Shown one piece after another: positions 36,137 through 44,892 of a stretch of DNA of 64,000 nt. Each line of letters begins with the position of its first letter. The first letter of the stretch is position 1. The notes below the pieces were generated by a model. The model was not told the DNA's origin and searched no databases. It saw only the letters and a list, made by a program, of their open reading frames with translations. The stretch covers positions 89,360-153,359 of the forward strand of contig CAVZRO010000015.1 in the NCBI GenBank assembly GCA_963777625.1, read 5' to 3'. A program made the position numbers and the translations under genes. Source of the DNA: DATDIC01 sp963777625 (GTDB lineage: Bacteria; Pseudomonadota; Alphaproteobacteria; Acetobacterales; Acetobacteraceae).

Positions 36137-36970
36137 ATGGCGCGAGCTTCGGACCGACTTCGGCGGTGGGCCTCCCTCTCAGCTCTGGCGAGCGCAGCTC
36201 TGGCCGTGAGCGCCGGATCGGGTGAAGCGACAATCATCTACCACCCCACCAATGGGTTTACTGCTCCTGGCTCACTGCCGCTACCTGGCGGCAATAGTAT
36301 CGTCCTGAACAAGACGCACACCAGATCCTCCAGCGCGCAGTCGGTCTTTCTCGGTCATACACGAGGTGCTTTCGGCCGTCGGACCGCTTCGACCAGGGTA
36401 TCGGCGCGCGGGGTCGCCTTCAAAGCGGCAAGAAGTCTCGTAGCCGTTACAAACAAGGGACAAACCTTCAATAAGATTGGAACGCGTGTCGCCAACAATC
36501 CACTGATGGGACGCCAGGGATATAGGTACGAATATGAGATAGGCACCGCTTGGTTTCCCTACCCGGAGGGGCGGAGCGTGGGCCGACCCCTGACGGGAAG
36601 CTACTTCTCCGGTTGGGTCCAAAATAGTCTCGGACGCACCTACGCGACGCTTTACGGGCAGAATTATACGTTTATTCGATTCTCCGCTCATCACCTGTCC
36701 ACCCTCAATTTCCCGAATTACAACGATAAATACGCGCTGTTCCGCTTTGACGTGGGGGGGCAGGCAGATTACGGCTGGCTCGAACTAAGCGTGGGCGGCG
36801 GCCAATTTCCGTTCGTGAACGTTCTGGGCTACGCCTACCAGACCAACGGCAATCCCATCAAAGCCGGTGACGTGCCTGAGCCGCAACGCCTGCCTGCTGC
36901 GCTCGGCGCGCTCGCCCTCGGCGCCATCGGGCTGAAGGAATGGCGTAAGAAGCAGAACGCCGTTGCCTGA
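36137..36970 (+). CDS. PEP-CTERM-like secreted protein, copy 1
   Basis: A 277-residue protein with a strong ribosome site (GGGAGGG). The N-terminus MARASDRLRRWASLSALASA begins an export signal, with EATIIYHPTNG at the mature start. The C-terminus VPEPQRLPAALGALALGAIG then LKEWRKKQ has the VPEP motif, a hydrophobic helix and a basic tail of PEP-CTERM sorting signals, normally cut by an exosortase. The body is beta-rich with conserved NFPNYNDKYALFRFDV. It is closely related to the copy at 37371. No exosortase gene is in the window. Its stop overlaps a truncated downstream gene. Confidence 0.78.
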   Translation: MARASDRLRRWASLSALASAALAVSAGSGEATIIYHPTNGFTAPGSLPLPGGNSIVLNKTHTRSSSAQSVFLGHTRGAFGRRTASTRVSARGVAFKAARSLVAVTNKGQTFNKIGTRVANNPLMGRQGYRYEYEIGTAWFPYPEGRSVGRPLTGSYFSGWVQNSLGRTYATLYGQNYTFIRFSAHHLSTLNFPNYNDKYALFRFDVGGQADYGWLELSVGGGQFPFVNVLGYAYQTNGNPIKAGDVPEPQRLPAALGALALGAIGLKEWRKKQNAVA

Positions 36971-37120
36971 TGCGGCTACTGCTCGTCGGTCGGGACCAGC
37001 CGATTGGAACGTCATCAATCCACTCCTGTAACGCGGCGAAATGCCCGTTCTTGCCGGGCTGATCGCCTCAGGCGTGCACGGCGACGACGCCACTATCTAC
37101 CCAGCGCTCATGCGCCGGCG
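36970..37120 (+). pseudogene. Truncated copy of the phosphodiesterase gene start
   Basis: This stretch repeats the first 150 bases of the gene at 38210. Both begin ATGCG, encode MRLLLVG, and share the block gaaatgcccgttctt and the block ctgatcgcctc. In this copy the frame is lost after about 20 codons and the rest of the gene is missing. The start overlaps the stop of the upstream PEP-CTERM gene, as in the intact copy. It is the broken end of a tandem duplication. Confidence 0.8.
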
Positions 37121-37145
37121 CGGCGATGGGGTGATTCCGATCATG

Positions 37146-37196
37146 CATCATACGTGCTGAGCGTGCTGTAACATGGACGGTGGGTATATGGCGCTG
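37146..37196 (+). repeat. Decayed copy of the SDR gene end (duplication boundary)
   Basis: About 50 bases match the last codons of the SDR gene (35884-35936), including cggtgggtatatggcgctg, with several substitutions. It lies upstream of the second PEP-CTERM gene at the place that corresponds to the SDR end upstream of the first. It marks the left end of repeat unit 2. Confidence 0.75.
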
Positions 37197-37370
37197 GCCC
37201 CTTGATGCGGGCCAGTCCATGCGAAGTCGCAGACCAGAACTAGAACTTGCCAAATTAATGATAAGAGTCAAACATGAGTCGCTTTCGCAATATTGTTGCG
37301 CGACTACCCAACTGGTTCTAGCTTCTCTTCCCGCAAAAGGAACGACTGATCCTTCGGGGAGGGGACAAGC

Positions 37371-38210
37371 ATGGGCCGAAAAGCGAACCGGCTTCGGCGA
37401 TGGGCGTCATTATCAGCATTGGCGAGCGCGGCTCTCGCGGCAAGCAGCGGTTCGGGCGAGGCGACCATCGTTTACCATCCGACCAAAGGAACCAGCGCCC
37501 CAGCCTTACTGCCCTTGCCGGGCAACAATAGCATCTCGCTGACTAAGACGCGCTCGGCACCCCCCGCATTCTCGGAATCCGTCTCAACCGGTCGGAGACG
37601 CGGCGCGTTTTTCTTCCATTCGTCCACAATCCACGCCTCCGCGCACGGCGCAGCGTTCCGAGCAACCGGTGGCGTCATCGCCCTTACCAAAAAGGGTCGC
37701 ACGTTCAACATGGTCGGGACCCGTATTAGCAACAATCCAGTTATCGGGTACCGGCGATACATGTCAGGCAACACCGCCGGCATCATCCGCTTCCCCTCAC
37801 CCTCTGGAAAGGGTGTGACCCAGCCACTTACAGCGAGTGTATTCGCGAGTTGGGTGCAACGGACCAACGGACGCTTTTATGCAACCTATAGGGGGAAAAA
37901 CTACACGCTTATCTACTTCTCCGCCTACAACCGCTCCACGCCGAACGATTTCCCGAACTACAGCAAGGAATATGCACTGTTCCGCTTCGACGTCGATAAC
38001 CAGGCAGACTATGGCTGGCTGGAACTTAGCGTCAAAGGCGGCTCGAACCCGACCGTGGACGTGCTCGGCTATGCCTACGACACCAGCGGAAAACCAATCA
38101 AAGCCGGCGAGGTGCCCGAGCCACAGCATTTACCTGTCGCACTCGGGGCACTCGCCCTCGGCGCCATCGGACTGAAAGAATGGCGTAGGGAGCGGAAGGC
38201 CGTCGCCTAA
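37371..38210 (+). CDS. PEP-CTERM-like secreted protein, copy 2
   Basis: A 279-residue paralogue of the 36137 protein (shared start SLSALASAALA, shared DVxxQADYGWLELSVKGG-type region and VPEP). The N-terminal signal is followed by EATIVYHPTKG. The C-terminal sorting signal VPEPQHLPVALGALALGAIG then LKEWRRERKA is intact. A GGGGAGGGG site precedes the ATG. Its TAA overlaps the ATG of the phosphodiesterase gene (TAATG), so the two are translationally coupled. The function is likely at the cell surface. Confidence 0.78.
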   Translation: MGRKANRLRRWASLSALASAALAASSGSGEATIVYHPTKGTSAPALLPLPGNNSISLTKTRSAPPAFSESVSTGRRRGAFFFHSSTIHASAHGAAFRATGGVIALTKKGRTFNMVGTRISNNPVIGYRRYMSGNTAGIIRFPSPSGKGVTQPLTASVFASWVQRTNGRFYATYRGKNYTLIYFSAYNRSTPNDFPNYSKEYALFRFDVDNQADYGWLELSVKGGSNPTVDVLGYAYDTSGKPIKAGEVPEPQHLPVALGALALGAIGLKEWRRERKAVA

Positions 38211-39391
38211 TGCGCCTGCTTCTCGTCGGGTGGGATGCCGCCGACTGGAAAGTGATCGACCCCCTCCTCCGGCGCGGCGAAATGCCCGTTCTTGGCGGGC
38301 TGATCGCCTCCGGCGTGCACGGCAACAACGCCACGATCTATCCGCCGCTCAGCCCGATGGTGTGGACTTCGATCGCCACCGGCAAGCGGCCGACCAAACA
38401 TGGCGTTCACGGCTTCACAGAACCGACCGAGGACGGGCTGGCCGTGCGGCCGGTGAGCAATCTCGGGCGCAAGGCGAAAGCTTTCTGGAACATTCTCAAC
38501 CAGAACGGCAAACGCTGCGTCGTCGTCGGCTGGTGGCCCTCGCATCCCGCCGAACCGATCAACGGTGCGACGGTCTCCAATCACTTTCCTCTGTCCGCCA
38601 CCGACGATCCCGCCAGACCGCTGATGCCGAGCACTGTCCATCCCGCCGCGGTGACCGATCGGCTCGCCGAGCTTCGCGTCCACCCGACGGAGATCACCGG
38701 CGATATCCTGCGTCTGTTCGTGCCCCAGTGGCAGACGATAGATCAGGAGAAGGACAGAAGCCTGCACGACCTGGCCGGCATCATCGCGGAGACAATGAGC
38801 ATCCATGCCGCCGCCACCGATCTGATCGAATTGGAGGCCTGGGATGTGGCGGCCGTGTATTTTGCCGGTATCGACCATTTCTCCCATCGTTTCATGCGCT
38901 ATCATGCCCGCAAACCCCGTGGCACGAAAGGAGCGACTGATCCGACGCTCTTCCGCGGCGTGATCTCCGGCGCGTATCGCTACCATGACCTGATGCTCGG
39001 CCGATTGATTGAACTCGCCGGGCCGGAATGCGCCGTGATGGTGATCAGCGATCACGGGTTCCATTCCGATTCGCTGCTTCCCGACTACATTCCAGCCGAG
39101 GCAGCCGGTCCCGCCGTGGAACATCGCGATTTCGGCATCTTCTGCCTGAAAGCACCCGGCGTGCGGCGAAATGAGCGCGTCTTCGGAGCCAGCGTTCTCG
39201 ATATCGCACCGACCATCCTGCACCTGTTCGGCCTCCCTGCCGGCGCGGACATGGACGGCAAAGTACTGATCAATGCGTTCTCGGACCCACGCTCACCGAG
39301 CGTATCCCGAGCTGGGAGGATGTTTCCGGCAACGATGGTCGGCATCCGCCACAACGACAGCATGATGGCGCAGCCTCGGTCGAATCATTGA
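38210..39391 (+). CDS. Alkaline-phosphatase-superfamily phosphodiesterase (N-terminal part of a frameshifted larger protein)
   Basis: A 393-codon frame of the type I phosphodiesterase/nucleotide pyrophosphatase family. Metal and nucleophile regions are visible: LLLVGWDAADWKVIDP, MVWTSIATGKRPTKHGVHGF (Thr/Ser nucleophile), AGIDHFSHRFM and VISDHGFHSD. Near 39298 the frame should shift (after AFSDPRSP) to ERIPSWEDVSG and GRHPP, as in other members that continue into TPR repeats. One missing base explains it. If corrected, 38210-41001 encodes a protein of about 930 residues. The substrate may be a phosphodiester or sulfate-like ester at the surface. Confidence 0.82.
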   Translation: MRLLLVGWDAADWKVIDPLLRRGEMPVLGGLIASGVHGNNATIYPPLSPMVWTSIATGKRPTKHGVHGFTEPTEDGLAVRPVSNLGRKAKAFWNILNQNGKRCVVVGWWPSHPAEPINGATVSNHFPLSATDDPARPLMPSTVHPAAVTDRLAELRVHPTEITGDILRLFVPQWQTIDQEKDRSLHDLAGIIAETMSIHAAATDLIELEAWDVAAVYFAGIDHFSHRFMRYHARKPRGTKGATDPTLFRGVISGAYRYHDLMLGRLIELAGPECAVMVISDHGFHSDSLLPDYIPAEAAGPAVEHRDFGIFCLKAPGVRRNERVFGASVLDIAPTILHLFGLPAGADMDGKVLINAFSDPRSPSVSRAGRMFPATMVGIRHNDSMMAQPRSNH

Positions 39392-41001
39392 AGCAACTGA
39401 TTGATCTCGGCTACGTCGCGCCGCCCGCCGGCGATGCCGCAACTGCAGTGCACGACTGCTTGAGGGAGAATCGCTACAATCTCGCACGCGCCCACATGGA
39501 CGCCGGCGAACTCGACGCAGCAGGCGAGATTCTCACCAGCCTCATCGCGGAAGACGGCGAGCAGATGCGGTATCATCAGCATCTGTTCCAGTGTCTGCTG
39601 ACGCAACAGCGATATGAACAATGCACGCAGATGCTCGATGCGCTCGACGTCTCATGCCCCGACATGGCGCGGCGCGCGGCTGCCGAGCTGAAGGAAAGGC
39701 GGACGAAAACTCCCGAGAAGGACCTCGCCGAGAAACGCGAGCCCGAGATCCGGCGTGAAATGTTCGAGCGGCGACAGCTTGCCGAAAAACTTGCTGCATT
39801 CACGACCGAGCGGATACTGATGCGCTGTTCGTTGCTGCTCGCTCAGGGACGCCCGGAGGACAAGACGACAGTGCGGCCCTTGCTCGATCGTCTTGCGGAC
39901 CGGCGAGCGCTGCGTCGGCCACTGGCGATGTTTCTTGCCGAAAGCTACGCCCAGCTCAGCATGCCGGATCGGGCACTCGAATTCATTCGCCGCATCCGCC
40001 GCGTGGATCGTGATAACTGGCGGGCCCTCGCCCTGGAGGCACAGATCCACCATCGCGCCGGGCGCCACGCGGAGGCGGCGAACCGAGCCGTCGACTCGCT
40101 TGCCCTCGTTTACTTGCAGCCCGCGATACACCATCTGCTGGGCATGTCGCTCATGCAGATGGGCGAAACTACGCGGGCGGAGCAGGAGCTGCGCGTAGCC
40201 CTCGCCCAGGCGCCCGGCTTGATTGCGGCCCACGACGCACTCGCTGCACTCCTGCGCCGAGATCCGGCGAAGCTTGGCGACGCCAGCGTTCATATGGCCC
40301 GGGCCAAATCGCTTCGGCGCAAGCGCAAGGCGCGGGTTGCGGCAGCTCCAACGCCCCTCTCCGCGCCAGCGTCGGTGCCGGCCTTCGCGCGTAACCCGGG
40401 TACGCCACCGGAAAATCGCAGCCAGATCATAACCGTTGTGACCGGCCTGCCGCGCTCTGGTACCTCGATGATGATGCAGATGCTGGCAAAGGGCGGAATT
40501 GAGCCTTTTGCCGATGCGGTGCGAGCACCCGACATCGACAACCCACGCGGATATTTCGAGCACAAGCAGGCAAGCCGGCTGCACCAGGACTCGGCGTGGC
40601 TGCCCGAGGTGCGCGGAAAGGCGGTAAAGATCGTAGCGCCACTGCTTCCTTATCTGCCGCCCCAACAGCAATACCGCCTGATCTTCATGCATCGCCCGCT
40701 GCGGGAGGTGGTTGCCTCGCAGCGTATCATGCTGAAACGATTGGCGTTGCCCGGTGCCAATCTGGACGATGCGGCGCTGATGCGCGCGTACACGAGCCAA
40801 CTTGTCCGGGTCCAGACCTGGTTAGGGCGGAGGGCCGAAATTCCGGTGCTGCCAGTCGCCTATGACGATGCCGTTGCGCATCCGGCCGCCATCGCGATCC
40901 GTCTCGCCGATTTTCTCGGCGCGCCGTTCGAGATTGAAGCGGCGGCGGCGGCGGTCGATTCGTCGCTGCGCCGGCGGGGCGATGATCGAATCAGCGTCTG
41001 A
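39388..41001 (+). CDS. TPR-sulfotransferase protein (C-terminal part of the frameshifted gene)
   Basis: This frame of about 537 codons has two parts. Residues 1-320 contain TPR-like helical repeats (ALEFIRRIRRVDRDNWRALA, HHLLGMSLMQMGETTRAEQE). The C-terminal part (about 350-530) is a sulfotransferase with the PAPS 5' phosphosulfate loop VTGLPRSGTSMMMQML, then FEHKQASRLHQDSAWLP and RLIFMHRPLREVVASQRIML. The upstream part is the phosphodiesterase; the TTG at 39388 is only a nominal start. It suggests sulfation of a surface molecule, possibly the adjacent PEP-CTERM proteins or their glycans (inference). Confidence 0.8.
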   Translation: MKQLIDLGYVAPPAGDAATAVHDCLRENRYNLARAHMDAGELDAAGEILTSLIAEDGEQMRYHQHLFQCLLTQQRYEQCTQMLDALDVSCPDMARRAAAELKERRTKTPEKDLAEKREPEIRREMFERRQLAEKLAAFTTERILMRCSLLLAQGRPEDKTTVRPLLDRLADRRALRRPLAMFLAESYAQLSMPDRALEFIRRIRRVDRDNWRALALEAQIHHRAGRHAEAANRAVDSLALVYLQPAIHHLLGMSLMQMGETTRAEQELRVALAQAPGLIAAHDALAALLRRDPAKLGDASVHMARAKSLRRKRKARVAAAPTPLSAPASVPAFARNPGTPPENRSQIITVVTGLPRSGTSMMMQMLAKGGIEPFADAVRAPDIDNPRGYFEHKQASRLHQDSAWLPEVRGKAVKIVAPLLPYLPPQQQYRLIFMHRPLREVVASQRIMLKRLALPGANLDDAALMRAYTSQLVRVQTWLGRRAEIPVLPVAYDDAVAHPAAIAIRLADFLGAPFEIEAAAAAVDSSLRRRGDDRISV

Positions 41002-41035
41002 TCGCTACCAGCTCCCGTCAACGGTTCCTTGCAAC

Positions 41036-41995
41036 CTATAAAATATCATCCCGTATGCATGCTTTGAAATGCCGGGGCCCCGCTTCCCGCAACTCCGGTG
41101 GCGCTTCGGCGCAAGCGGGCAGCGCATAACGACAGCGGTTGCGGAACACGCAGCCGGACGGCGGGTTCAGCGGGCTCGGAACGTCGCCCTGGAGCACGAT
41201 ACGAGACCGCCTGGCGCCCGGCTCCGGGACCGGCACCGCCGAAAGCAGCGCCTCGGTGTACGGGTGCAGTGGATGCCGGCACAGCTCGCGGCTTTCCGCA
41301 AGTTCGACGATGTGCCCGAGATACATCACCGCGACGCGGTCGGCGACATGCTCGACCACCGCGAGATCGTGGGCGATGAACAGCATGGCCAGGCCGAGGC
41401 GGCGCCGTAGATCCAGCAGCAGATTCACGACCTGCGCCTGGATCGACACATCGAGTGCCGAAACCGGCTCGTCGGCGACGAGCAACTCGGGCTCCGAAGC
41501 AAGCGCGCGAGCAATACCGATGCGCTGGCGCTGGCCACCAGAGAATTCGTGCGGGTAGCGCGTCAGTGCTTCGGATGGCAGGCCGACAAGGCGAAGGAGT
41601 TCGGTTGTGCGGGCGCGACGGGCACGGCGATCCGGCATCAGGTGCTGAACCAGCAACGGTTCGCCGATCGCCTGCTCGATGGTCATGCGCGGGTTCAGGG
41701 ACCCGAACGGGTCCTGGAATACAAGCTGCATGCGCCGGCGATGCGGCTTCAGCGCGCGCGGCGAAAGGTGCGCGATGTCAATGCCATCCAGCTCGATGCA
41801 GCCCTCATCCGGCTCATGGACCCGCAGCACCGTGCGGCCCACGGTGGTTTTGCCGGAGCCGGATTCCCCCACCATCCCGAGCACCTCGCCGCGGCCGATG
41901 GTGAACGACACGCGATCGACTGCGCGCAACGTGGCCCGGCCGATCGGGAACCATTTGCTCAGGTTTTCGACCCGCAGCAGCGGCAAGGCATTCAT
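41036..41995 (-). CDS. Oligopeptide/dipeptide ABC ATPase (DppF/OppF-like)
   Basis: A 319-residue ATPase. Walker A is GESGSGKTT, the signature is FSGGQRQRIGIARALA, and Walker B is LLVADEPVSALD. The C-terminal oligopeptide-transporter tail with Cys (GCVFRNRCRYALPACAEAP) is a hallmark of Dpp/Opp ATPases. It overlaps the partner ATPase gene by four bases. No permease or binding protein is in the same operon; upstream of the partner gene is bfd. Ligand not predictable. Confidence 0.9.
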   Translation of the reverse strand: MNALPLLRVENLSKWFPIGRATLRAVDRVSFTIGRGEVLGMVGESGSGKTTVGRTVLRVHEPDEGCIELDGIDIAHLSPRALKPHRRRMQLVFQDPFGSLNPRMTIEQAIGEPLLVQHLMPDRRARRARTTELLRLVGLPSEALTRYPHEFSGGQRQRIGIARALASEPELLVADEPVSALDVSIQAQVVNLLLDLRRRLGLAMLFIAHDLAVVEHVADRVAVMYLGHIVELAESRELCRHPLHPYTEALLSAVPVPEPGARRSRIVLQGDVPSPLNPPSGCVFRNRCRYALPACAEAPPELREAGPRHFKACIRDDIL

Positions 41996-43008
41996 GCGGC
42001 GGGTTCAGCGGCGAGGGTCCGCCAGCGGACGCAGCGGACGGCCCGGTTCAGCCCGCACGGCTCTAGCGGCGGCACGGCCGCATCGCACAGAGCCGGCACG
42101 AAATGAGCGCAGCGTGGGTGGAAGGCGCAGCCGGCCGGGTGATCGAGCGGGCTCGGCACCTCGCCCGGGATGGCGGCAAGGCGCATGTCGCGGTCGTCCA
42201 GCACCAGTCGCGGCACCGAAGCCAGCAGCCCTGCGGTATAGGGCATGCGCGGAGCCGCGAAGATCGCGTCCCGTGGTGCTTCCTCGACAAGTCGGCCGGC
42301 GTACATCACAGCGATCCGGTCAGCGATCTCGGCCGCGACGCCCAGATTATGGGTAATGAACAGCACCGCCATGCCGATCTCTGCCTGCAAGCCCTTGATC
42401 AGTTCCAGAAGCTGGGCCTGAACGGTGACATCCAGGGCGGTGGTCGGTTCGTCGGCGATCAGCAGGGCGGGGCGGCAAGACAGTGCCATCGCAATCATGA
42501 CCCGTTGCGCCATGCCGCCGGAGATCTGGTGCGGGTAGGCGGCAAGGCGGGCGCGCGGGTCGGGAATACCAAGCCGTTCCAGCATCTGCTCGGCGATCGT
42601 CAGCGCCCGCGCGCGGCGACAGCCCTGGTGCAGCATGACCGCGTCGGCAATCTGGTCTCCCACGGTATAGACCGGGTTCAGGCAGCTCATCGGTTCCTGG
42701 AACACCATGGCGATCTCGTTGCCCCGGATGCGGCGCAACGCGCCGGGGGAGAGGCGGGCAAGATCGCGGACCTGTCCGTCGCGTCCGCGGAATTCGATCG
42801 CGCCGGCCATGTCCACCCCGGGCCCGCGCGGGATGAGGCCCATGATTGCCAGGCCGGTGACAGACTTACCGGCGCCGGACTCACCGATCAGCACGAGGGT
42901 TTCAGAGGGACGGATGGTGAAGGAGACGCCCTCGACAGCGTGGGCCACGCCGGCATCAGTATGGAAATGCACGTAAAGGTCGCGCAGGGTGAGAAGGTGA
43001 GCTGCCAT
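41992..43008 (-). CDS. Oligopeptide/dipeptide ABC ATPase (DppD/OppD-like)
   Basis: A 338-residue ATPase. Walker A is IGESGAGKSVTGLAIMGL, the signature is ISGGMAQRVMIAMAL, and Walker B is LLIADEPTTALD. The C-terminal Cys tail (GCAFHPRCAHFVPALCD) matches OppD/DppD. It is upstream of and overlaps the DppF-like gene. Together they form the usual heterodimeric ATPase pair; the membrane and binding subunits must be elsewhere or lost. Confidence 0.9.
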   Translation of the reverse strand: MAAHLLTLRDLYVHFHTDAGVAHAVEGVSFTIRPSETLVLIGESGAGKSVTGLAIMGLIPRGPGVDMAGAIEFRGRDGQVRDLARLSPGALRRIRGNEIAMVFQEPMSCLNPVYTVGDQIADAVMLHQGCRRARALTIAEQMLERLGIPDPRARLAAYPHQISGGMAQRVMIAMALSCRPALLIADEPTTALDVTVQAQLLELIKGLQAEIGMAVLFITHNLGVAAEIADRIAVMYAGRLVEEAPRDAIFAAPRMPYTAGLLASVPRLVLDDRDMRLAAIPGEVPSPLDHPAGCAFHPRCAHFVPALCDAAVPPLEPCGLNRAVRCVRWRTLAAEPAA

Positions 43009-43114
43009 TTACGGTGTTCTTAGGCGGGCCGGGTCGCTTCCCCAATCCCCTGCGGGGTGACCACGTAGGACGACCGGAACGAATGGGGTGCGCGGCAGTG
43101 TTGCACCGTCGGCA

Positions 43115-43133
43115 TTGCAATTGATTCTCAATC
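43115..43133 (+). promoter_or_regulatory. Candidate Fur box upstream of bfd
   Basis: TTGCAATTGATTCTCAATC resembles a Fur site, with a TTGAttcTCAA palindrome core (43121-43131). It lies about 40 bases upstream of bfd, the iron-release ferredoxin gene, which is usually iron-regulated. The reverse orientation reads TTGAGAATCAATTGCAA. Confidence 0.6.
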
Positions 43134-43172
43134 TCGATATGGAAGCGCCGCGACCGGGAGCCCTTGCCTGCC

Positions 43173-43406
43173 GTGTATGTCTGTATCTGCAATGCATTGA
43201 CCGAGCGCGACATCCAGCGTGCCGCGCAAGAGGTTGGAGCCGACCGGCCGGCTGCGGTGTTCGCCGCTTGTCGCTGCCGGGCGCAATGCGGAAGCTGCGT
43301 GCGCAGCCTGCTGGGTTATGTGCGCCAATCGGTGTCCGGCACGCGGGGCGGCGATCCGTCGGTGGCGGAAGATTGCGGGAGATCGGCTGTCGCGGCAGTC
43401 TCCTGA
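43173..43406 (+). CDS. bfd: Bacterioferritin-associated ferredoxin
   Basis: A 77-residue [2Fe-2S] protein that reduces bacterioferritin to release iron. The GTG at 43173 gives the canonical start VYVCICNALTERDIQRAA; a TTG nine bases earlier is also in frame. Cluster ligands are in CIC and CRCRAQCGSC. It is just upstream of the bacterioferritin gene and downstream of a Fur-like site, the normal arrangement. Confidence 0.9.
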   Translation: MYVCICNALTERDIQRAAQEVGADRPAAVFAACRCRAQCGSCVRSLLGYVRQSVSGTRGGDPSVAEDCGRSAVAAVS

Positions 43407-43430
43407 CCGGATTCCCGGACAGGAGCGGAC

Positions 43431-43932
43431 ATGCTGCGTGATCCCAAGGTGATCGAGCACCTGAATACCCAACTGACGAACGAACTGACTGCCATCAACC
43501 AGTATTTCCTGCATGCGCGTACGTTACAGCATTGGGGCGTCACGCTGCTGGGGAAGCTGGAGTACCGGGAATCCATCGATGAAATGCGGCATGCGGACTG
43601 GCTGATCGAGCGCATCCTGTTCCTCGATGGACTGCCGAACGTGCAGCGGCTGAAGTCAGGTGCGGGTCGGCCAGACGGTGGAAGAAGTGCTGCGGGCCGA
43701 CCTGGCTCTGGAGGAGAAGGCGCTCGACGATCTCCGCGAAGGGATCGCCTATTGCGAGTCGGTCCGGGACTACGTGTCGCGTGACCTGCTCCGGCGAATA
43801 CTCGACAGCGAAGAGGCGCACGTGGATTTCCTGGAGCGCCAGTTCGACCTGATCAGCCAGATCGGGGTCCAGCGCTACATCCAGCTCAACAGTGCGCCCG
43901 CTCCGGATCAAGAGGGGAGTGCGGGCGGGTGA
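43431..43932 (+). pseudogene. bfr: Bacterioferritin with one frameshift
   Basis: It starts ATG 43431 with the bacterioferritin N-terminus (VIEHLNTQLTNELTAINQYF, then MRHADWLIERILFLDGLPN). At about 43655, after QRLKS, one extra base puts the rest (RVGQTVEEVLRADLALEEKA, SEEAHVDFLERQFDLI) in the next frame to 43932. Ferroxidase residues (Glu in NELTA, Glu-x2-His in DEMRHAD, Glu-x2-His in SEEAHVD) are all present across the break. A corrected product is about 166 residues. Because bfr is normally essential for iron storage here, a consensus error is plausible. Confidence 0.87.
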
Positions 43933-44116
43933 GGGGCTGTCGGCGCGCGTAGAGTCGATTTAGCGCTGAGAGCCAAAAAAGCCGGACACTATCGACCCGC
44001 CTGGAGTTGAGCCGGTTCAACCTGACCCGCTGCGGGTTGTGACCGAACTCTGATGTACTCCTCCGATGAGCGATCGGCGACGACGAAAGCTAATCAAGAG
44101 AACTACTCCCGTAGTC

Positions 44117-44875
44117 TTAACCGGGCGCAGGTACCACCTGGTAGTACATTCCATTAGCTCCAAAATAAGGATGAAACCAAATGCCGCTGCAGGCATAATA
44201 GGCGCTGCCGTTGATCGGGTGGTACGCGCAGCCGCGTGGCAAAGCAGCATACACGTCTCCAACCGCATAGGCCGCCGCTGCGGCGGCGTTTGCATAATTC
44301 ATTGCCGCGTAGGCGTTCGCATTGGCCACAGTTGCCGCGGTTGCGCCAATCGCAGCACCGGCAACCGCTGCTCCAGCGGCACTCCATCCCCCACAATTGT
44401 AACAGCCGGTGCCATAATACTGATTCACCACGGCTGGCGGGTGATACGCGCCGGCAAAGCCGGTTGTGCCACCGTAATGGGTGCCGTAGGCGTAAGTGCC
44501 GTCGCTCTCGCCGGCCCAGTGCCCGTTGTTGGTCGCCACGGCGCCTCCGTAAGACCCAGTCGCGTAGTGCGTTCCGTAGGCTGTCGTTCCGTATGATCCT
44601 GAGTTCGTGTGGCCGCTGGCGCTGGTCGACGACCACGAACCGTTGCTCGCCGTGGCCGTGCCACCCCTTGAATCAGTGGCATAATGGGTGCCGCCGGCGG
44701 TTGTTCCATAGGTGCCGGAGCCGTAGTGACCGTCCGCGCCGGCGGCCCAGTGTCCTCCACCCGCGGCTGCCCCCCAGCGTCCGCCGCCAGCGGTGCCTCC
44801 GCCACGCATCCATGCGTTCGCTGGCAGCGATACCAACAGGGCCGCCATGAGGGCGGGAAGCAGCAGCAGGCGCAT
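44117..44875 (-). CDS. Secreted Gly/Tyr/Ala-rich repeat protein
   Basis: A 252-residue protein. The start at 44875 has AGGAG eight bases upstream and a signal peptide (MRLLLLPALMAALLVSLPAN). The mature part carries tandem motifs of the form YGTTxYGTHYATGSYGG and GTHYGGTTGF, and a CYNCGGW. The middle is Ala-rich (VAGAAIGATAATVANANAYA). The C-terminus has CAYHPINGSAYYAC, a possible disulfide. It is 17 bases after the DUF2092 gene on the same strand. It is likely an envelope or surface protein; the function is unknown. Confidence 0.7.
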   Translation of the reverse strand: MRLLLLPALMAALLVSLPANAWMRGGGTAGGGRWGAAAGGGHWAAGADGHYGSGTYGTTAGGTHYATDSRGGTATASNGSWSSTSASGHTNSGSYGTTAYGTHYATGSYGGAVATNNGHWAGESDGTYAYGTHYGGTTGFAGAYHPPAVVNQYYGTGCYNCGGWSAAGAAVAGAAIGATAATVANANAYAAMNYANAAAAAAYAVGDVYAALPRGCAYHPINGSAYYACSGIWFHPYFGANGMYYQVVPAPG

Positions 44876-44892
44876 GACATGGCTCCTGTTGT

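Noticed and set aside
36281..36694. Minus-strand frame inside PEP-CTERM copy 1
   Set aside because: The plus-strand frame has signal peptide, body conserved with the paralogue and VPEP tail.
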